Assembly (NCBI RefSeq): GCF_000820165.1
Contig: NZ_CDDD01000049.1
Location: 1-64,000 of the forward strand
Length of the DNA stretch: 64,000 nt
Direction of reading: 5' to 3'
Source of the DNA: Aeromonas taiwanensis
GTDB taxonomy: Bacteria; Pseudomonadota; Gammaproteobacteria; Enterobacterales; Aeromonadaceae
Notes under the pieces: model-generated
What the model saw: only the letters and a program-made list of their open reading frames with translations
The model's database searches: none
Told to the model about the DNA's origin: nothing
Program-made: the position numbers and the translations under genes
Shown here: piece after piece, positions 45,105-54,242 of the stretch
Position numbering within the stretch: position 1 is the first letter of the stretch
Layout: each line of letters begins with the position of its first letter

Positions 45105-46811
45105 ATGACGTCAACTGCAAGGGCGTTTGTGGTGGTCAGCGTGCTGTACTGGCTGCTTGGCATGCATTTCTTTATGCACAACCCAGGCGGGGCCGGGCTT
45201 TATCTGCCATTCAATGCCTGGGGCTGGATCTTCGCGAGTCTGATCATGGCGCTGGGGCTATGGCAGGTCACGCTCAACCAGCGGCTGATCGCTTCGCCGC
45301 TGCTGATGACCTTGTGGCTTGCAGGTTTGCTACTGCTGTTGCCCATGGCCTATCCCGACTTTGAGCTGAAAGACTACGCCATTCCCCGTTTGCTGGGGCT
45401 GTTTACCGGGCTGCTGTTTCTGGTGAGCCTCTATCAGTGGCGCTTTGATAGAGAGGCGCGCGACAGGCTGCTTTATCTGTTGCTTGGGGCGGTGGCCATA
45501 GAGGCGCTGCTCGGCCTGGTGCAGTATTACCTGCTGGTACCGGGTAACTGGATAGGCTACGACACCCGGGTCAACCGGCCCTACGGCATCTTTCAGCAGC
45601 CCAACGTGATGGCGAGCTTTATGGCGACCGGTCTGTCGCTGGCCATCTGGCTGGAAATGAGGGGGCACGCCAACCCCTGGCTCAAGGGGTTGCGTTATGG
45701 CGTAATCCTGGCGACGTCGGTGTTGCTGGTGGTGCTGCAGTCGCGGGTGGGGCAGCTGGGTGGGCTGCTGGCACTGTTCCTGCTCGTTCCGCAGCTCTAT
45801 CGCCAGCACCAGTTGGGCAGGGTCCTGGTGCTGGTTGGGTTGGGCATCGCCCTGGGGCTGCTATCTCTGTACGGGTTGTCAGGGGCCAAACGGGGGCTGG
45901 AAATCTATCAATCCGGCGGCATGCGCTCCATCTACTGGCCTTACGCTGCCAAGCTCATCGCAGAGACACCCTGGACCGGCTGGGGTTATGGCAGTTTCGA
46001 GTCGGTGTTCCTCCATCACTACATGGCCGACAAGGCGCTGAACCCGGCCATGGTGCAGATCGAATACAACCTCGATCACCCCCACAACGAGTTTCTCTAC
46101 TGGGCGGTGGAAGGGGGCCTGGCTCCCATGGTGGGCATGGTGCTGATGGGGGTTGCCCTGCTGTGGCGTGTGAGTCGGGCTGGCTGGGTCAAAGGTGCCG
46201 CCTTGCTGGCGCTGGTGACCCCCATCCTGCTGCATACCCAGACCGAATACCCGTTCTACCACGCCATCGCCCTGTGGTGGGCGCTGTTGCTGCTTATCTA
46301 CGTGGTGGATGCGGAAGTGGAGGAGCAGGATCATGCGAATTGGCGGGAATATGTCTGTCGCCCCTGGCTCTTGTTGCGCTTCGCGGCCATCGCCATTCCC
46401 CTCATCGTCGTGCCCTTTATGCTGACGGCCATTCACACGGCCTGGGTGGTGACCAAGTATGAGCGGGGCGGTTACAAACAGCCGGCGCTCCTGCTCGACA
46501 TCGTCAATCCCATGGCTTGGTTGGCCCGGGTGGAGTTTGACGTGAATGCGGTGCGCCTCATGGTGGGCCTGCAGGCCAACAACAAGGCCGAGCTGGAGGC
46601 CTATCTCGACTGGGGGAGGGCGTTCGTGCGCCACACCCCCAGGGCCAACATCTACGCCAACATGGTGATCGCCCTCAATGCCCTGGGTCGCAGTGGGGAG
46701 GCTGAGCGCCTGCGCACCGAGGCCCTGATGCTCTATCCGGGTGAGCCCTTGCTCACCGGCTCGGCGGCCAAACCGGTTGCCGCGACCCTGGAGCGTGCCC
46801 CCTCTTCATAG
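45105..46811 (+). CDS. O-antigen ligase / PglL-type O-oligosaccharyltransferase
   Basis: A 568-aa polytopic membrane protein of the Wzy_C superfamily with about 12 helices. The signature periplasmic loop holds RVNRPYGIFQQPNVMASFMA and DHPHNEFLYWAVEGG, whose histidine is essential in PglL/WaaL ligases. The C-terminal ~150 residues form a soluble domain like that of PglL-type enzymes. It transfers undecaprenyl-linked glycan either to lipid A-core (WaaL) or to protein serines (PglL); the long C-terminal domain favours PglL, but I cannot decide. ATG 45105 was chosen over an in-frame GTG at 45090. It has its own unit, after the wzz terminator and before a hairpin at 46839. Confidence 0.85.
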   Translation: MTSTARAFVVVSVLYWLLGMHFFMHNPGGAGLYLPFNAWGWIFASLIMALGLWQVTLNQRLIASPLLMTLWLAGLLLLLPMAYPDFELKDYAIPRLLGLFTGLLFLVSLYQWRFDREARDRLLYLLLGAVAIEALLGLVQYYLLVPGNWIGYDTRVNRPYGIFQQPNVMASFMATGLSLAIWLEMRGHANPWLKGLRYGVILATSVLLVVLQSRVGQLGGLLALFLLVPQLYRQHQLGRVLVLVGLGIALGLLSLYGLSGAKRGLEIYQSGGMRSIYWPYAAKLIAETPWTGWGYGSFESVFLHHYMADKALNPAMVQIEYNLDHPHNEFLYWAVEGGLAPMVGMVLMGVALLWRVSRAGWVKGAALLALVTPILLHTQTEYPFYHAIALWWALLLLIYVVDAEVEEQDHANWREYVCRPWLLLRFAAIAIPLIVVPFMLTAIHTAWVVTKYERGGYKQPALLLDIVNPMAWLARVEFDVNAVRLMVGLQANNKAELEAYLDWGRAFVRHTPRANIYANMVIALNALGRSGEAERLRTEALMLYPGEPLLTGSAAKPVAATLERAPSS

Positions 46812-46838
46812 TCCGGTGTGACAGCACTCGGGATCTCC

Positions 46839-46863
46839 ATCACGGCCGCTTTGCGGCCGTGAT
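46839..46863 (+). terminator. Hairpin after the ligase gene
   Basis: ATCACGGCCGC and GCGGCCGTGAT pair perfectly (11 bp) around TTT at 46839-46863, followed by CATTTCC. The stem is strong and the U-tract weak. It lies 27 bp after the stop. Confidence 0.7.
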
Positions 46864-46978
46864 CATTTCCAGACCGGGCAAGCTGGCAGTCAGCTTGGAT
46901 GAGGTAGCCTCCCGAGAGGGATGGCTGGCCGTGGCAAGGCGGTGCCATCGAGTCTGGACTGTTACCGGAGCCGATATC

Positions 46979-47422
46979 GTGAAGAAGAGTGCATTCATCG
47001 TCATCAGCTTTTTCACCTTGATGGGGCCGCCCACGCTCGCAGGCACCAGCGCCGTGGTGGAATACGGCATAGTGCAGAAGAGCCGTCTCATCCCCCTGGC
47101 GGCGTCTCACCAGAGGGAGGCCCGTCCTCTTCGCACCCTGGGAGCTGCGGCGCTCGGCGCCGCCGTGGGCAGCCAGTTTGGCGGTGGCTCAGGCCAGACA
47201 GTCGCGACCACAGTGGGGGCCGTCGCGGGGGCCGAGGTCTCGCGGCGCCGCCAGGGGGACAGTGTTCAGAGCCAGCCACGGGTCGAGCTCCTGATCAAGA
47301 CGGAGGCGGGAAAACGGCTCAGCGTCGTGCAGGAGCAGGATCCTGCTCTCACCTTTGCCAGGGGGGAGAGGGTGCGCATCCTGACCACGGGGGCGGATAC
47401 CCGGGTCGACAAGTCGCTCTAG
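46979..47422 (+). CDS. SlyB-like glycine-zipper envelope protein
   Basis: A 147-aa exported protein. GTG 46979, with GGAG upstream, gives a clean signal peptide ([20 protein letters not shown]). The body has the SlyB/Pal-like glycine-zipper hairpin (about residues 52-82: [19 protein letters not shown] then [17 protein letters not shown]) and a C-terminal beta-type segment ([20 protein letters not shown]) as in SlyB, which stabilises the outer membrane. In contrast to SlyB, no lipobox cysteine follows the signal peptide, so it is probably not a lipoprotein. It is a single gene. Confidence 0.75.
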   Translation: MKKSAFIVISFFTLMGPPTLAGTSAVVEYGIVQKSRLIPLAASHQREARPLRTLGAAALGAAVGSQFGGGSGQTVATTVGAVAGAEVSRRRQGDSVQSQPRVELLIKTEAGKRLSVVQEQDPALTFARGERVRILTTGADTRVDKSL

Positions 47423-47562
47423 GGCAGTGCCCGCAGTGGCGGATTGCTCAAGGTTGCAGCAAGGAGACCACCGGTTCGCAAAAATGGGGTTCTCTGCTGG
47501 ACGGCGGGCACGCCTTGGCTAAGATAACCGTCTTAACGTCTTGTTTGGCAAGGGAGTATGAC

Positions 47563-48219
47563 ATGGAGATAGTACTTGGCCCGCTGGAGGCTCGCGTTAT
47601 CGGCTGCTTGATTGAGAAAGAGATCTGCACGCCGGATCAGTACCCTCTCTCGCTCAATGCGCTGGTCAACGCCTGCAACCAGAAGAGCAACCGTGAGCCC
47701 GTGCTGGAGCTCGCCGAGCTCGACATCCGCGCCGTGATCGACGAACTCATCCGCCGCCGTCTGGTGGTCAATACCGCCGGTTTCAACGCCCGGGTGCCCC
47801 GCTACCAGCACCGCTTCTGCAACACCGAATTTGGCGAGCTCAAGTTCACGGCCCAGGAGCTCGGCATCGTCTGCGAGCTGCTGCTGCGCGGCCCGCAGAC
47901 CCCGGGTGAACTGCGCTCGCGGACCAACCGCCTGTGCAGCTTCGACGACGTGACCGAGGTGGACGGGGTGCTGGCCGGGCTCATCGAGCGCGGCCCCTAT
48001 GTGGTCAAGCTGCCCCGGGAGCCGGGCAAGCGGGAGTCCCGTTACGCCCACCTGTTCAGCGGGGAGATAGATTTGGATGCCCTGGCCGAGCAGATGCCCG
48101 TTGCCGGCAATTATGCCTCGCCGGCGGCGGACAGGCTGACGGCCCTGGAGGAGGAGGTCGCGACCCTCAAGGCGCAGTTGCAGGCCCTGGAAGCCCGCCT
48201 GGCACAGCTAGAAGGCTGA
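47563..48219 (+). CDS. yceH: YceH family protein (DUF480)
   Basis: A 218-aa DUF480 protein of the YceH type. It begins with [20 protein letters not shown] and [20 protein letters not shown], followed by two winged-helix-like domains ([52 protein letters not shown]) and a C-terminal coiled coil (about 180-215) rich in Leu, Glu and Ala. The molecular role is not established; the folds suggest nucleic-acid binding or regulation. ATG 47563 follows GGGAG. A terminator follows at 48243. Confidence 0.92.
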   Translation: MEIVLGPLEARVIGCLIEKEICTPDQYPLSLNALVNACNQKSNREPVLELAELDIRAVIDELIRRRLVVNTAGFNARVPRYQHRFCNTEFGELKFTAQELGIVCELLLRGPQTPGELRSRTNRLCSFDDVTEVDGVLAGLIERGPYVVKLPREPGKRESRYAHLFSGEIDLDALAEQMPVAGNYASPAADRLTALEEEVATLKAQLQALEARLAQLEG

Positions 48220-48242
48220 GCGCCAAGCCAGATCCCCCTCAT

Positions 48243-48264
48243 GAGGCGCTGCGGCGCCTCTTTT
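48243..48264 (+). terminator. yceH terminator
   Basis: GAGGCGC and GCGCCTC pair around TGCG, followed by TTTTATT, 23 bp after the yceH stop. Confidence 0.88.
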
Positions 48265-48401
48265 ATTGCGCAGGCCAGCCCCCTGACTGGCGGCCCATCC
48301 GGATTCCTCCTCCGCTTTTTTTGCACTATTTGATCCTTAAGGGTCGAGCCGCCGCCGCTTTCCCGTTAAAATTCCGCCTTTGCATCTGCCCGTGAGTTCC
48401 G

Positions 48402-51400
48402 ATGTCAGCCTTCACCCTCTCTTCGGATTGCCATGCCCTGCTCAGCGAGCTGCAACTGCAGCGCGCCGCCAGCACTCGTTACCTGCAAGACACGCTGTAC
48501 CCGCAGCACACGCCCGAGCGAACGCTGACCGACACCTTGAACCGGTTGCAACACCTGGGGCTGATCCGACAGCGTACGGAGCAGCAGTGGAGCCTGACGG
48601 CGGAGGGAACCCTGACCCTGATCCTGGCGGTGCGAGCGGGGGAGTGCCCCATGCCGGACTGGAGCCGGGTGCCCTCGGTCACGGGGCAGGAGATGGCCCA
48701 AGGGGTGGTGCGCCAGCTCTGTCTGGGGGAGGCGGGCCAGATCCCGCCCTATTACCCGGCGGCTGAGCTGCTGAGCCTGCTGGATCTGCCCGATGCCCAC
48801 CGCCTGCTGCCGGGCTCGAGCCCGGCCTGGCAAACCCTGCTGCTGGAACACTTCGCCCTGCAGACCCTGCTGGACGCCGAGCCAGACGCGAATTGGCCGC
48901 TGACCCCGGTGGTCGCGGCCTGTGGTCCGGCACTGACGGCGCAGGCCGATGCGCTGGCCGCCGAGTGGGCGTGGCTCTGCGGCCCGCTCGGCGGCGAGGT
49001 GATCACTCACTGGCCGGCGCTGCAGCGGTTGGCCGAGCAGGGGGATGAAGGGCCCCTGCTCGAGCGACTCCTGGAAGCCCTCGATCAGTGGCGGGGGGGG
49101 GGAGCCGCCTCCTGGCCCAGGATGTTCAGCGCCTTGCTCTGGTTGGGGTGGCTGCAACAGGCAGATCCCGTGCGGGCCAGCGAACAGCGCAAGAAGTGGC
49201 AGCGCAGCCTGGGCCATGGCTTCCCTCTGCTGGCGGATCTGCTGGGGCAGTGGGCCGGCGATCGCCACGGCCAGGCCGTCGGCCTGTTCGATACCCTGCA
49301 GTTGCCGCCGGAGGAGCTCCACTGGGGCTACCTATGGCTCGATCTCTGCGCCCTCGCGCGCCACGGCGAGCAGAGCCCCCAGGTGGCCATACTGCACAAG
49401 TGGGACCTCTCCCACGTGCTGGCGGCCGAGCCCCGCCACCGGCTGATGGCCTTCTGTCAGGATCTGCTGCGACTCCTGCTGGGGAGGGAGGCGCGCCATG
49501 CCCCGCTGCACGCCTTGCGTGTCGCCACCCAAGAAGAAGCTGAGCCGGATGACGAGGGCAAGGCGCCCGCGTCGGCCAACTGGCTAAACTGGTTGCAGGG
49601 GCTGGGGCGCTCGAGCGGCGTGCGCAAGCCGCAGGAGCGGCTGGTCTGGCTGCTCCACGCCGAGGGGCCCGAGCTCGAATGCAAGATCCAGAAGCAGAGC
49701 ACCAAGGGGGAGTGGACCGCCGGGCGCCGGGTCGATCCGGCCCTGCTCTCCACCCAGTACGCCAGCCTGCTGGACGAGGCGGACTGGGCGCTGGTGCGCA
49801 CCCTGCCACGCAACATGGGCAAGCTGCCGCGAGACGCCTGGGAGCCCCTGGCGAGCCACCCGCGCCTGTTCAATGCCAGGGGGCAGAGGCTGCAACTGGC
49901 CATCAGCGCCCCCCTGCTGCATATAGTGCGTGTTGACAGCGCCGGCGAGCAGGCGTCTCAGGAGGCGCACATGAGCGCCCTGCTGAGCCCGGCTGCCGCG
50001 GCCCGCGGCGCGCACATCGTGCCCCTGGCTCAGGATCTGTGGCAGCTGATCCTGACCCCCCAGGCGCTGGTCGACAGGCTGCCTGCGCTGGCCTCCATTC
50101 CGATGCTGCCACCGGCGGGGCTGGAGGAGCTGCAACGGGTCCTGGATGGCATCCCGGATCTCCCCTGGCACAGCCAGGTGGCGGGGCTTGCGGGCAATGC
50201 CGAGCTGGCCCCCTGGCCCGGCGTCCCCTCGGTCCAGCTGGACTGGCAGGAGGGGCAGCTGGTGGTCCAGCTGGTGACCCGCGAGGGCGAACTGCCCCCC
50301 TTGCCCCTTGGCAAGGGGGAGGCCATCGTGCGCCAGGGGATCCGCGAGTACCACTATTGGCAGCGTGATCTGGCCGCCGAGAAGGCGGAGGCCCAGCGGC
50401 TGCGCAACCAGCTGCCCATCGGCCTGCCCGGTATCGAGTGGAAGCTGGATGGCGAGCAGGCGCTGACCCTGGTCAACGCCTTGCCCGAGCTGGTGGACGC
50501 CGGTGTGGTCGTGCACTGGCATCAGGACAGCGCAAGGCTCAAGAGCCTGGACGAGGCGGCCCTGAGCCTGCGCATCGAGCGGCGCCAGGACTGGTTCCAG
50601 GTGGAGGGGGCCCTGGCGCTGGACGAGCACCAGATCCTCGATCTGCGCCTCATCCTGCGCCAGCTAACCCCGGGTCAGCGCACCGTCCAGCTAGACGAGA
50701 AGACCAGCCTGATGCTGAGCGACAAGCTGGTGGAGCGCCTCACCGTGCTGGGGGCCATGCTGGACGGCGAGCAGCGCATCAGCCACAAGCTGGCCTACCC
50801 GCTCACCCGCCTGCTCTCCGTCATTACCACGGAGGGAGACGACGCCTGGCACGCCCTGCAGCAGGAGTGGCAACAGGAGGTGAGTTGCCCGCCCGAGCTC
50901 CTGACGGCGCTGCGGGACTATCAGAAGGAGGGGGTGCGCTGGATGGCGACCCTGGCACACCACGGCTTCGGGGCCTGCCTGGCCGACGACATGGGCCTTG
51001 GCAAGACGCTGCAGGCGCTCATCGTACTGCGCATGCGCCAGCACCTGGGCCCGGCCCTGGTGGTGGTGCCCAAGTCAGTGGTCACCAACTGGCAGGAAGA
51101 GGTGGCACGGTTCGCCCCCGAGCTGGAGGTGGTGGTGTTCGACAACCCCGCCGAGCGGGCGACGCTGATCCAGGAGGCCAGAGCCGGGCAGATCGTCCTG
51201 GTCAACTACGGCATGCTTGGCAGCCTCTCCCAGTCCCTCAAGTCCCGCCATTGGGCGAGCATGGTGCTGGACGAGGCGCAGCAGATCAAGAATGCCGGCA
51301 CCCAGCGCGCCAAGCTGCTGTTCCAGCTCGACGGTGATTTTCGCCTGGCCCTCTCCGGCACCCCCATCGAGAACCATCTGGGGGAGTTGTGGAGCCTGTT

Positions 51401-52262
51401 CAGCTTCATCAACCCCGGCCTGCTCGGCAGCCTCGGGGAGTTCAAGCGTCGCTTCGGCAAGGCGGTGAAGGATCCCCAGCACATGGCGATGCTGCGGGCG
51501 GTGATCAGCCCCTTCATCCTGCGTCGCCTCAAGCAACAGGTGCTGAAAGAGCTGCCGGACAAGACCGAGATCATCCACCACATCAGTCTCTCCCCGGAGG
51601 AGCGCCAGCTCTACGAGGCGACGCGGCGCGAGGTGGTGCAGCAGGTGCAAAGCGCCGATGGCCGGGCCCTGATGCACGTGCTGAGCGGCCTGACCCGGCT
51701 GCGGCGCCTCTGTTGCTCCCCCCAGCTGGTGATGCCGGAGTGGTCCCAGACCAGCAGCAAGCTGGACGAGGCCATGGCGCTGCTGGACGAGGCCATCGAC
51801 GGCGGCCACCGGGTGCTGGTGTTCAGCCAGTTCGTCGATCTGCTGAGCCTGCTGCGCAGCCGCATTGAGCAGCGCCAGTGGGACTACTGCTATCTGGACG
51901 GTGGCTGCTCCGCCAAGTCCCGTCAGGAGTCCATCCTGCGTTTTCGCCACGAAGCGGTGCCCCTGTTTCTCATCAGCCTCAAGGCGGGGGGGACCGGGCT
52001 CAACCTGACCCAGGCCGATACCGTCTTGCACCTGGACCCCTGGTGGAACCCGGCGGTGGAGGATCAGGCGAGCGATCGGGCTCATCGCATGGGGCAGACC
52101 CAGCCGGTGACCGTGTACCGGCTGGTGTGCGAGCAGACGGTGGAGGAGAAGATAGTGGCGCTGCACGACGAGAAGCGGGCCCTGGCAGACGGCCTCCTGA
52201 GCGGCCAGTCCGAGGTGAAGGGGCTGGATGTGGAGAGCCTGCGGGCCCTGCTGATGAGCTGA
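48402..52262 (+). CDS. SNF2-family DEAD/DEAH-box helicase, large
   Basis: A 1286-aa Swi2/Snf2-type ATPase. The C-terminal ~450 residues form the motor: motif I LADDMGLGKTLQALIVLR (about residue 862), Ia LVVVPKSVVTNW, II MVLDEAQQIKNAG, III ALSGTPIENHLGELWSLFSF, V LISLKAGGTGLNLTQADTV and VI DRAHRMGQTQPV. The first ~830 residues carry no motif I know; they start with a possible winged helix (residues 15-75). Such proteins remodel nucleoprotein complexes; the exact role in bacteria of this size class is unknown. It is a single gene flanked by terminators, with GC-rich core-type codon use. Confidence 0.93.
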   Translation: MSAFTLSSDCHALLSELQLQRAASTRYLQDTLYPQHTPERTLTDTLNRLQHLGLIRQRTEQQWSLTAEGTLTLILAVRAGECPMPDWSRVPSVTGQEMAQGVVRQLCLGEAGQIPPYYPAAELLSLLDLPDAHRLLPGSSPAWQTLLLEHFALQTLLDAEPDANWPLTPVVAACGPALTAQADALAAEWAWLCGPLGGEVITHWPALQRLAEQGDEGPLLERLLEALDQWRGGGAASWPRMFSALLWLGWLQQADPVRASEQRKKWQRSLGHGFPLLADLLGQWAGDRHGQAVGLFDTLQLPPEELHWGYLWLDLCALARHGEQSPQVAILHKWDLSHVLAAEPRHRLMAFCQDLLRLLLGREARHAPLHALRVATQEEAEPDDEGKAPASANWLNWLQGLGRSSGVRKPQERLVWLLHAEGPELECKIQKQSTKGEWTAGRRVDPALLSTQYASLLDEADWALVRTLPRNMGKLPRDAWEPLASHPRLFNARGQRLQLAISAPLLHIVRVDSAGEQASQEAHMSALLSPAAAARGAHIVPLAQDLWQLILTPQALVDRLPALASIPMLPPAGLEELQRVLDGIPDLPWHSQVAGLAGNAELAPWPGVPSVQLDWQEGQLVVQLVTREGELPPLPLGKGEAIVRQGIREYHYWQRDLAAEKAEAQRLRNQLPIGLPGIEWKLDGEQALTLVNALPELVDAGVVVHWHQDSARLKSLDEAALSLRIERRQDWFQVEGALALDEHQILDLRLILRQLTPGQRTVQLDEKTSLMLSDKLVERLTVLGAMLDGEQRISHKLAYPLTRLLSVITTEGDDAWHALQQEWQQEVSCPPELLTALRDYQKEGVRWMATLAHHGFGACLADDMGLGKTLQALIVLRMRQHLGPALVVVPKSVVTNWQEEVARFAPELEVVVFDNPAERATLIQEARAGQIVLVNYGMLGSLSQSLKSRHWASMVLDEAQQIKNAGTQRAKLLFQLDGDFRLALSGTPIENHLGELWSLFSFINPGLLGSLGEFKRRFGKAVKDPQHMAMLRAVISPFILRRLKQQVLKELPDKTEIIHHISLSPEERQLYEATRREVVQQVQSADGRALMHVLSGLTRLRRLCCSPQLVMPEWSQTSSKLDEAMALLDEAIDGGHRVLVFSQFVDLLSLLRSRIEQRQWDYCYLDGGCSAKSRQESILRFRHEAVPLFLISLKAGGTGLNLTQADTVLHLDPWWNPAVEDQASDRAHRMGQTQPVTVYRLVCEQTVEEKIVALHDEKRALADGLLSGQSEVKGLDVESLRALLMS

Positions 52263-52274
52263 CGGGCAATCACG

Positions 52275-52309
52275 GACGAGGGGGAGCATCATGCTCCCCC
52301 TCGTCGTTT
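52275..52309. terminator. Terminator between helicase and tus
   Basis: GACGAGGGGGAGCA and TGCTCCCCCTCGTC form a 14-bp perfect stem around a 3-nt loop, followed by GTTTTC. It ends the helicase transcript and lies just beyond the tus 3' end on the other strand. Confidence 0.88.
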
Positions 52310-52357
52310 TCGGGTTGTGTGGCCGGCCGGTGCTGGCGAGGAGCGTTATTGCCCGTG

Positions 52358-53251
52358 TTACCCCTGATAGAGGTAGAGGTGCAGCCGCTCTATGATGGGA
52401 TCGCCGCCAATCTTGCGATCCCGCCGGGCCTGGCGCAGCTTGGGCGGGTAGTGCCCCAGGTGGGTAACGCCGGGGGGCGTGTCGGAGCAGAGCAGCAGCG
52501 GCAGGCTCGCCTTGAGCTGCTGCTTGCGTGGCTCCCTGTCCTGCCAGAGCAGGTTGATCATGGGGTGGGTCTTGACCGGCCGGCGGATCCGAAGCTCGGC
52601 ATCCGCCGGCAGACGGCGAATGTCGTACACCTCCTGATCCACCATCTTGCTCCACTCCTCGTTGTCCGACAGCGCCGGGATGTAGCGGCGGCTGCGCTCA
52701 AGCATCTCCAGCACCTGCTCGCGGCTGAGGCGGCTGATGCTCTGCTTGTCGGCCCAGGTGAAGCCGAGGGAGTGGAGCTCCCCCGCGAGCAGGGTCAGCT
52801 TGCGATAAACCTGCAGGGTGATGACGCCGGGCAGGGCGCCGTGCACCAGCTCGAACTTCTCGTCCCGCCCGCCTGCGGCCTGTACCAGGGTCTTGAAGGC
52901 GAGCTTGTGGCCGTTGATCTCTTCGAGCAGCGGGCGCAGCCGTGCGGCGCTGGCGGCGGGGAAGCGCAGCCAGCCCGGCAGCCGGTGCGTGGCCTTGGTG
53001 GAACAGCCGGGGCGGGCGCTGTGATCCTGAAAGGCCGCCAGGGTTGCGGCCAGCGCCGCCTCGCCCGAGAGGTGGCCCACGTCGATGGTCTCGATGGGAT
53101 CGTGCTCTTCCCCCTGTGGCACGGGAGGGAGAGGATAGACATGGGCCTCCAGCAAATCGAGCTGGCCGAGCTGCCGGGCGAGGCGGGCCAGGGCCTCTTC
53201 CAGCAGGGCCATCTGCTGACGCAGGGCGGCGGTGGGGGTGAAGGTATCCAT
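52358..53251 (-). CDS. tus: DNA replication terminus site-binding protein Tus
   Basis: This 297-aa protein (E. coli Tus 309 aa) matches Tus along its length: EEHDPIETIDVGHLSG, HRLPGWLRFP, FELVHGALPGVITLQVYRKL, LGFTWADKQSISRLSREQVL, LRIRRPVKTHPMIN and the terminal IIERLHLYLYQG. The basic interdomain strands that contact DNA in E. coli Tus are recognisable (LRIRRPVKTHP). Tus binds Ter sites and stops the replisome in one direction. ATG 53251 was chosen because AGGA lies just upstream and longer in-frame extensions have no family similarity. A SOS-like box and a Ter-like core occur upstream. Its presence suggests a terminus location. Confidence 0.93.
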   Translation of the reverse strand: MDTFTPTAALRQQMALLEEALARLARQLGQLDLLEAHVYPLPPVPQGEEHDPIETIDVGHLSGEAALAATLAAFQDHSARPGCSTKATHRLPGWLRFPAASAARLRPLLEEINGHKLAFKTLVQAAGGRDEKFELVHGALPGVITLQVYRKLTLLAGELHSLGFTWADKQSISRLSREQVLEMLERSRRYIPALSDNEEWSKMVDQEVYDIRRLPADAELRIRRPVKTHPMINLLWQDREPRKQQLKASLPLLLCSDTPPGVTHLGHYPPKLRQARRDRKIGGDPIIERLHLYLYQG

Positions 53252-53310
53252 CGGCAGGTCCTGTGTGTGGCCTCTCCATCGTTCACCGGGGAGGGCAGCA
53301 TGATAAACTA

Positions 53311-53326
53311 CTGTATAAATAACCAT
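53311..53326 (-). promoter_or_regulatory. Degenerate LexA-like box upstream of tus
   Basis: CTGTATAAATAACCAT differs from the form CTGTATAAATAACCAG, known from the E. coli dinI box as I recall it, only in the last base, which breaks the conserved CAG half. It lies 60 bp upstream of the tus ATG, a promoter-like position. LexA binding is possible but may be weak. Confidence 0.35.
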
Positions 53327-53504
53327 ACCAGCATGTCGACAGAGCGCCAAGTGCCCCTTTTTCACCTCAAGCGGTGCAATCAGTCTGGCGGCCAGGCCGA
53401 GTTACCCATCAGTATCTTTCTGTTAAATAACGATCTTTAAATGATCCAATCGTTAACAATTGACGGTGAGGGCACCCGGGGCGCTCGTTGCCGCCCTAGT
53501 GACC

Positions 53505-53537
53505 AGTGCATAGCTAACATGGGAAAGTGCATAGTTA
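53505..53537. repeat. Two 12-bp direct repeats, 21-bp period
   Basis: AGTGCATAGCTA (53505-53516) and AGTGCATAGTTA (53526-53537) differ at one base and are spaced 21 bp apart, two turns of the helix. This looks like a tandem binding site in the tus-DUF1127 intergenic region. No regulator is known to me. Confidence 0.5.
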
Positions 53538-53614
53538 GAAGCCCGGGATGCAGGAGAAAATGCTGCCGAGTGGTCAAAGGTGATTCTTGGTTGGTATTTT
53601 GTAGATAATTCATG

Positions 53615-53623
53615 TAGTTACAA
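53615..53623 (-). promoter_or_regulatory. Ter-like core sequence near tus
   Basis: The minus strand reads TTGTAACTA, identical to the 9-base core of E. coli Ter sites (AGTATGTTGTAACTA). The flank that carries the lock-forming C6 base in E. coli does not match. It lies 364 bp upstream of tus. In E. coli a Ter site (TerB) also lies just upstream of tus. Confidence 0.3.
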
Positions 53624-53762
53624 TGTTAGGTGTAGCGACATCAACCATTACTTTTACTAATGTCATGTATCAAAATTCGTCAATTGAGACGCCTCACCGG
53701 CCTGACTAAGCTCTGCGCATCAAATCCGAGCCTTGCGCAGAACTAGAGAGAGGAGCCATATC

Positions 53763-53972
53763 ATGGCCAACATGACTTATACCGAAGCCGGTTACCAGCA
53801 TTCCAGCGAATCGAATCTGGTTGCTCGCGCCAAGATGACCGTACTGACCTGGCTGGAACGCAGCCGCAGCCGCCGCCAGCTCTCCGAGCTGCCCGCCTAC
53901 CTGCTCAAGGACATCGGTCTGAACGAAGCCGACCGCTATCAAGAGACCACCAAGCCGTTCTGGCGTGGTTGA
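53763..53972 (+). CDS. DUF1127 small protein (YjiS-like)
   Basis: A 69-aa basic protein with the DUF1127 pattern: an N-terminal helix (LVARAKMTVLTWLERSRSRR), then QLSELPAYLLKDIGLNEADR, the family signature. YjiS-like proteins are poorly characterised; some bind RNA or affect metabolism and phosphate regulation. ATG 53763 follows GAGGAG; a longer in-frame start at 53733 lacks a better site. It is monocistronic, downstream of about 500 bp of regulatory DNA. Confidence 0.88.
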   Translation: MANMTYTEAGYQHSSESNLVARAKMTVLTWLERSRSRRQLSELPAYLLKDIGLNEADRYQETTKPFWRG

Positions 53973-54242
53973 TCAGCTGGGCATGGATGCCTTGTTTTTT
54001 TGCTGATTATTTGGGCATGATGCCCATGGCCCGACCCGAGGCCTGATTTTCCCCCTGTGTGTTGCAGCCCCTCGATACGGCTTCCTGCCTTTTGCTCCCC
54101 CTTATGTTCGTGCCTTACGAGCAGCCATCATCAGTTGTTAATTTTGTATCCTTACTGTTTGAATTTGTTTAAAAACTGATTTTCAGCCCGCCCGCTTTAC
54201 GTATAATCCGCCCATGGTATTCCCGACAAGAGGGTGAGATGG

